Shown here: positions 58,438-64,000 of the stretch, piece by piece
Layout: each line of letters begins with the position of its first letter
How positions within the stretch are numbered: the stretch's first letter is position 1
Assembly (NCBI GenBank): GCA_031472005.1
Contig: PZJY01000002.1
Coordinates: forward strand, 2,232,001 to 2,296,000
Length of the DNA stretch: 64,000 nucleotides
Direction of reading: 5' to 3'
Source: Tetracladium setigerum
Taxonomy: Eukaryota; Ascomycota; Leotiomycetes; Helotiales
Program-made: the position numbers and the translations under genes
Notes under the pieces: generated by a model
Databases searched by the model: none
Told to the model about the DNA's origin: nothing
The model's input: the letters and a program-made list of their open reading frames with translations, nothing else

Positions 58438-60817
58438 CTACTCCTTCTTGCACTGCGGCGCAGTGACCAAAACGCCACTCTCTAACCTCTCCAAACTCAT
58501 CTCAAACCCCTTCAACAAACACCACGTCAAAACCGTCTTGACGGCATTCTTAATCTCCCTCCCATTCAGATCCCACTTCGCCAACTCCATCATATCACCC
58601 TCACTCAACCCGCTCGCAATCTCGGGGTTAGGCAGACGAGAGATGAATTTCTTCCAGAGAAGGAGACGAGATGAGGCGGGGAGAGGTGGGAAGAGGAGGT
58701 GGATGTTGACGCGTGAGCGGAAGGCTACGTCGATGGTGGAGTAGAGGTTGGTGGTTAGGAAGATGATGCCTTGGAAGTATTCGAGCTCGCGGAGGAAGAC
58801 TGAGAGGGATTGGGTTAGTATGTATGGATGATTGGATGGTGTTTGTGGGTTTTGGGGTGGATGAGTGGTTGGGTAGGGTACGTACTTGAAACTAGTTCGT
58901 TTCTCGCGATGTCGGCTGGAGATCTCTCGGCCATGAAGACGTCGGCCTCTGGAGATTAAAGTTAGTCATGTGGAAAATATCAGAAGGATTGAAAATATTT
59001 ACCATCCAACAGGATCACTGCATCCCACTCTGTAGCCATCTCAAAGACTTTCTTGATTCGTGGTCCCAGTTTGGCTGGATCTGTGCCCAGATCTTCTGCT
59101 TGGAGGTAATACAGAGGCCGTCGAGTTTTATCGGCGACTAACAATCATTACCAATTAAAAATGGAATACAATTATGTAGATTATATAGCTTACCAGCCTC
59201 CGCCGTTAAAGTCTTGCCCGTTCCTGGTGGACCACTCAGGAGAGTTATGAGCCCTTGACCTAGAATGGATGTCAGTCACCTGCAAGGTTATTTCCAATTT
59301 CCATAAAAACGGCCTACCTTTACCCATGATAACATCATCTACTCCGGTCTTCATTCGTTGGTGGTTCTCAACAAATGTAAGAACCAAATCTTTCTGCCCA
59401 GCATCATAGACAAGATGGCCATAGGCTTCATCGTTCCACCGAACAGCTTTGATGTCATCAACGTAGAAGTTCACTGCTGTATTTAGTATCGATTCATGTC
59501 AACTAAGCTAGGCAGAGTGTCAAACTTACACCACAGCTTGGATTTGAGCGAGAAGCCTTTCAGCATTGGACTGACGAAGATCAAGTCGCTGCTACGTGAC
59601 ACCATTTCTTTGATGTTTGCCTGTTGCTTCTCCTTTGGCAGGCATTTGTTGTATAATGCACCTTCTGAATCTTTAGTTCCCTCGGCCTCATTGTTTCCTT
59701 GTCTTTCGAGGCCTTCGTGATGCTTTTGATAACCATAGTAGTCAACCAAAATCCGGCCAGTCACCTTGAGCATTCATTGATTAGCGAAAACAACCCAACG
59801 AAAATTCGAGCACAGAATCACTCACGTTATGCTTCAAAGCTTTATCTCCGGCCAGATGAATCGCGATTCCTTCGTACTCAGAGTAAGTCAGGTCTTGGTA
59901 CTCAATCACCTTTCTCCCCCGCTTCATCAGCCTGGCCTTGACTTCATCTTGGTCTGGATGGAATGAGAATGGATAATTGGGAAGTGCAGTGATAGGTAAA
60001 TTCCCCGCAAACGCTGGCACATAGATAGTAATGGGCGACCAATCGAACGAGGCACCGTTGAATGCGATCTGCTGGCATTGAAGAGCCAATCTCGGACCAT
60101 GACACTGGTTTCCTTCTTCGTAGGCTGTATCCACTACGCGACAAACACGCGTGCAGTCGTCAGATCCACAAAATACCAGTGTCTCTCGAGGGAAATAGGT
60201 CCAGGCCAACTTGTAGGAAATCAAACCCGAGGCCGAAGATGCTTGAGTGTATTCATAAAACCACCGAAAAGCTCGCCCATTACCTGAACAAAAAGCTGCA
60301 GATGTTGCTTCAATAGCCCACCAGACTCAGTCTTCTCGTAGAGCTTGATGATCTTGTCGTAGGAAAAGAAGAATGGCTTGAATGGCTCCTTGAACACGGC
60401 GGTTTCAGTGACTTCGACGAACTCGTTGACCTCTTCTAGAATTGGTTTCAAGGCTTCCAGAAGGATCGAACTTTGGATGTGGACCATGTGAGGTTTCAAT
60501 GGTGTCCGGCCTTGCACGGTCTCTTTTGCTGGGTCTTTGATTTTGTAGAGCTTGATGGCAACCCGGTCGTGGGACTTGGCAACCTTTCTATTGAGTTGGC
60601 GAGGAGGAGTATCAACCCAATCATAATGGCCTGGCTGGCTGTGCTTTCCTTCATAAAAGGTTTTGACCATTGCAGCAGTTCCAAAATCTGCATCTTTGGC
60701 AGAGGCGAGTAGTGGAGTGTCGCTAGAGGTGGATGAAAAGTTGTCGATGCATTTCTCCCTGATATTGGCAGTGTCGATGTGTTTCCAAAACATCACGGAT
60801 TCTTTGTTGAGACCCAT
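58438..60817 (-). CDS. AAA+ ATPase with DUF7025-type N-terminal region, one-base frameshift
   Basis: ATP-driven remodelling protein of a large, poorly characterised fungal family. It starts at ATG 60817; the longer frame begins only with TTG. Later exons: to 59826, 59764-59530, 59473-59318, 59259-59194, 59137-59003, 58948-58886 and 58799-58438. A DUF7025-like region (DWSPITIYVPAFAG, RLMKRGRKVIEY) precedes the ATPase. Walker A is GPPGTGKT, Walker B is VILLDEADVF, sensor 1 is FLTTN and the arginine finger is in FRSRV. A C-terminal lid helix follows. Near 60226-60235 the frame slips by one missing base between NTLKHLR and LISYKLAWTYFP. A 42 nt GT..AG stretch there would not correct the frame. 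So either error or damage. Confidence 0.85.
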
Positions 60818-62596
60818 TTTGAAAGAATTAAAGGTATCAAAAAGTGCAAAGTATCTAAATGAAGGGTGGGATTGAAGTGATCTAACGAATGTGGGCAATA
60901 AAGAGTAATCTGGCGACTGTGGATAGGCGAGCTTCAGGACTCCTTGGGGTCAAAGGACTTTAAGTAGAAACATCTTGCTTTCCCCAGCTGCCTACCCGCC
61001 CCCGCCCTTGATTTCGGTCTGTGACTCCTTGCATACTGAGGCCAAAGTCCTACCGTTTTCGTGGAATCATGGCGTTGCAAGCTTGCAGATCTTGAATCTG
61101 CCGGCTTGTGAGCCTAGTCCTGCCAGCCGCTGGCTGCCTAGGTATGCCTCCCACGAAGCTGCCACGAATCAATATTCCACAGTGGCTGGAAGAGCAAGTG
61201 AATCACACATCTCTATCGGATTTTGAGTTCGGGAATTGATTCCCTCCTTGAAAGTGAGCCTGTGTTGTCTTGTGGTGATGTTTGTGATATTTGGGTAAAT
61301 CATTCAATGTTGAGGGAAGATATGGTGATCCAGGGGGCACTCAGCCACCACTTCTTTGATTGGCCAAGATGTCCTTAGTCAGCATTGCCTTGGCGCATCT
61401 GTTCACCAACCTCAACTTCAACGACAACAGAAATCCAACCGTCACCACCCAACAACTAACATCCAAGATCGAGCCTCCTGTCAAGTCCTGTTGCTATCTC
61501 GAAGCTCATCACTGTCCCATCTAAACCATCTGTCGATTTATGAAGATACATCAACTTCTGCTCACTTTCCTTCCCGTTGGTTGTCCTACGCGATGCTATA
61601 TTTTGCAGTGGAAAGTCGACACCTCCAAGTCTGGCGTCCATGCGAGAGTGATCTTACTTGATGACTTCTAAAAGCTGTTGTGAGGTAAAAAGTATAAGAT
61701 TATGTCTATCTCATTTATATGCGATTGCGAAAGTGTCAGATTGGTTGGTTGCCTTGGGACTGCGGCATTCTATTTGTTTTCGCGTTTCAAGCTCAACTTT
61801 ATTAAAAGTTGCGCAAGGAGGTCACGAGTGCCAACCCTTTGATAAATATGTTTTCTATTTATTGCCCTGCCTCTTCCTGTTTTGAAATCTGCTGGTTATC
61901 TTTTTAAAGCGAGAGAATGTCTTGATTTGACAAATGTTGTTGCAAAGTTGCTCCTGCTTGTTCTTGCGAGCGCGTCGGTCCGCTGCGGCTTCAAATATTC
62001 AAATACTCAAATACTTAAAGTAACGCTCAATAACGGCAATCGCATTCCACCAAGTTTGGCAATGCGACGCATGAAAGGTTATCGCTGCCTTTGTTTCTCA
62101 TGATGTGATGCTCATGATGTTGCTCATGACGCTTGGAAGAGGAAGAGAAAGGAGCGACCCTGCAAGTTGGGTCTAGATTCACTTCCAACCTCAGAGTTAG
62201 TTGATGGAAGCATCAGAATTCTATACTTGGCAATCTTCAAGGATCAGTTGCTTCTCTTTTTTTATCTTGACTTTACAGGTTGTTGTTGACGTCGTCGAGC
62301 ATCGGTTTCTGTCGCATCCGAAGCTCACTCGGGGCAGCCTCAGTCACTTTTCATCTTCACTTCCCATCGGAATTACAAATGAACCAGAATATTCTCCAGC
62401 TTCAAATTCTGCAAGTTGACTTTATTGCTTGCACAGCCACTTTCCTCCCAACCCTTCGTTCATCTATGGCCCACGACCACTTTTTCTCGTCTTGCTAACC
62501 TACCTCCTTTAAACAACTCCAACGACTCCAACAACTTCAGCACCTCATTCACGACAGTCTGACTTGAAGGTGCGCGAGAAAAGCATAGCCGCAACG
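60818..62596. other. Divergent promoter region, AAA ATPase and TmpA-like gene
   Basis: 1.78 kb between two divergent starts. No supported gene among the short frames. The last 200 bases before 62597 are CT- and CAA-rich leader sequence. Confidence 0.55.
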
Positions 62597-64000
62597 ATGC
62601 CCGCTCTGAATGCCCCAGCTCGTCCTCAACCAGTCGCTATACTCGACTCAGCAGTAGAACGGGATTTTTCTGGGAAAGTCAACCTCTTCAATGGCGACTC
62701 GTACGAGCATCTCCTCTTCGACCTACATGCTCTTGGCACCTATACCAACCAATTTGGCGACAAGACCCTACCTCTTCTCCCCAAACAACAAAGCTTCCTT
62801 ACGAGACACGCTAGACACACATTTCTGAATGTATACCGTCGCCTCTTCGCCGTCGTCGTCTTGATCAACCTTGTCTTGATTCTGCCAATTTTGATCGGTA
62901 TGCTCTCCCGTGGCATGTAACATTACGAACTACTGGAAAGCACAGTACTCTGCTTACAAATTCTCAGCAACCCAGAAAAATATCTTGGCTGACCCTCCCC
63001 TGTCCATGTTCGCTTCACTCGCAGCTGGAAACCTCACCGTGGCAATTTTGATCCGACAAGAATATGTGGTCAACACCCTCTATAAATCCCTTTGGCTTGT
63101 CCCAACGTCTTGGTCTCTCGAGGTTTGTCTACAACTCCGTTCTAATCTCAAACCTAGCAGGGTCAAATTGCCTGTCGCAGGGATAAATACCTTCCCGCAA
63201 CCAATTTATACTAACTACCGTGCCTCAGGTTCGAAAGCGTCTGGCAAAGGTCTACGAATTTGGTGGCATACACAGCGGTTCGGCAATCTGCTCTACATTC
63301 TGGTTTATTCTCCTCACGGCCTTCTTCACGAAGCAATTCGCCAAGCGAGTTGTCAATGATGTTGCGGTTCTTACAATTTCGTACACTCTGGTCTCCCTCC
63401 TCATCACAATCATCGTGACTGCATATCCAACATTTCGATTCAAATCACACAACACTTTCGAGGCTGTACATCGTTGGGCTGGCTGGTTTTCTTTGGCATT
63501 ATTTTGGGCGGAGGTTATGCTGTTTGTGCGCATGGAGTCAGTCATGGCTTTCCATTCGTTCGGCACTGTCTTGATTCGAGAACCATCTTTCTGGTTTCTG
63601 ATAATCACGACTTCCCATACTATTCTCCCCTGGCTTCGTCTTCACCGATTGAAAGTTCGTCCAGAAAAACTTTCCGACCATGCCATCCGGCTTCACTTTA
63701 GTGAGCCAGTTCCTCTCTTTACTGGCATTCGAATCTCCGAGTCTCCCTTGGACGAGTGGCATTCTTTTGCTTGTATCCCAAATCGTGACGGTGGCAAGTC
63801 GGGAGGATCTGTCATTGTCTCGAACGCCGGTGACTGGACGAAGCGCAACATCTTCGACCCCAAGAAGTACTATTGGGTCAAAGGAGTCCCCGTTACTGGT
63901 GTTTTGTGTATTGCTCGGGTCTTCCGAAGCGTGGTCATTGTCACAACTGGCTCTGGAATTGGTCCTTGCCTCGGCGTCATGCAAGATATTCCCGACACAA
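62597..64000 (+). CDS. tmpA: TmpA-like membrane oxidoreductase (ferric-reductase-related), partial
   Basis: Runs off the window end. Exons 62597-62897, 62968-63122 and 63229-64000+ are phase-consistent. After a soluble N-terminus (about 75 residues), membrane helices begin (RLFAVVVLINLVLILPILI) and several more follow (FWFILLTAFFTKQF, VSLLITIIVTAYPTF, HRWAGWFSLALFWAEV). The C-terminal part enters a ferredoxin-reductase-like FAD/NAD(P) module: WHSFACIPN, VIVSNAGDWTK and the nucleotide motif TTGSGIGPCLG. This layout matches Aspergillus TmpA, a membrane flavoprotein that controls conidiation, and related proteins linked to NRPS-like TmpB. Start chosen at ATG 62597 because the longer frame starts only with TTG. 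Assignment from recalled family architecture. Confidence 0.82.

Noticed and set aside
60242..60283. 42 nt intron proposed to explain the AAA ATPase frame change
   Set aside because: Its length is a multiple of three, so splicing it does not change the frame; it would also remove plausible protein.

Overview
The window is nuclear DNA of a filamentous ascomycete (Pezizomycotina). The evidence is intron-rich genes with short GT..AG introns (mostly 45-130 bp), a GH5 cellulase with a fungal CBM1, a Zn2Cys6 factor, a HET-domain gene, a 2EXR-domain gene and a TmpA-like oxidoreductase. A helotialean (Leotiomycetes) source is my impression, not proven. I see no rRNA, tRNA, CRISPR or prokaryotic features. 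About 25 protein genes are supported; I rebuilt most exon structures by reading splice sites and checking that the phases close.

Layout. 0-14 kb is rich in secreted and nutrient-uptake functions: a GPI-type phospholipase B (-), a CBM1-GH5 endoglucanase (-), an MFS sugar transporter (-) and a secreted protein of unknown function (+). 14-25 kb holds a plasma-membrane-type Ca2+-ATPase (-), divergent from a second sugar transporter (+), then a Zn2Cys6 regulator (+). 25-32 kb holds a broken HET gene with an NLR-like N-terminal domain, an unknown gene and a 2EXR gene. 33-45 kb holds three small single-pass membrane proteins with PPxY motifs. Between them lie an amidase with repeat-laden introns, an acidic repeat protein and an unknown acidic-tailed protein. 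45.7-45.9 kb is a foldback element that looks like a MITE. 46-64 kb holds an AT-hook protein with a membrane anchor, a P450, a putative N-myristoylated helix-turn-helix protein, a mitochondrial-type SDR, HYPK, class II DAHP synthase, a DUF7025-type AAA ATPase and the start of a TmpA-like gene cut by the window edge.

How genes may work together. The cellulase and the next transporter could serve cellulose breakdown and sugar uptake, but nothing in the sequence proves co-regulation. HYPK and DAHP synthase share a 332 bp divergent promoter region. No secondary-metabolite cluster is evident: the P450 has no synthase beside it.

The best candidate for something undescribed is the set of PPxY membrane proteins. 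Two of them lie in tandem and share an intron position and phase. All three look like adaptors for a Rsp5/NEDD4-type ubiquitin ligase. A caution on quality: four genes (HET, P450, SDR, AAA) each lack exactly one base, in or next to a G or C run. Sequencing or assembly error is therefore a real alternative to pseudogenisation, except for the additional stop codon in HET.
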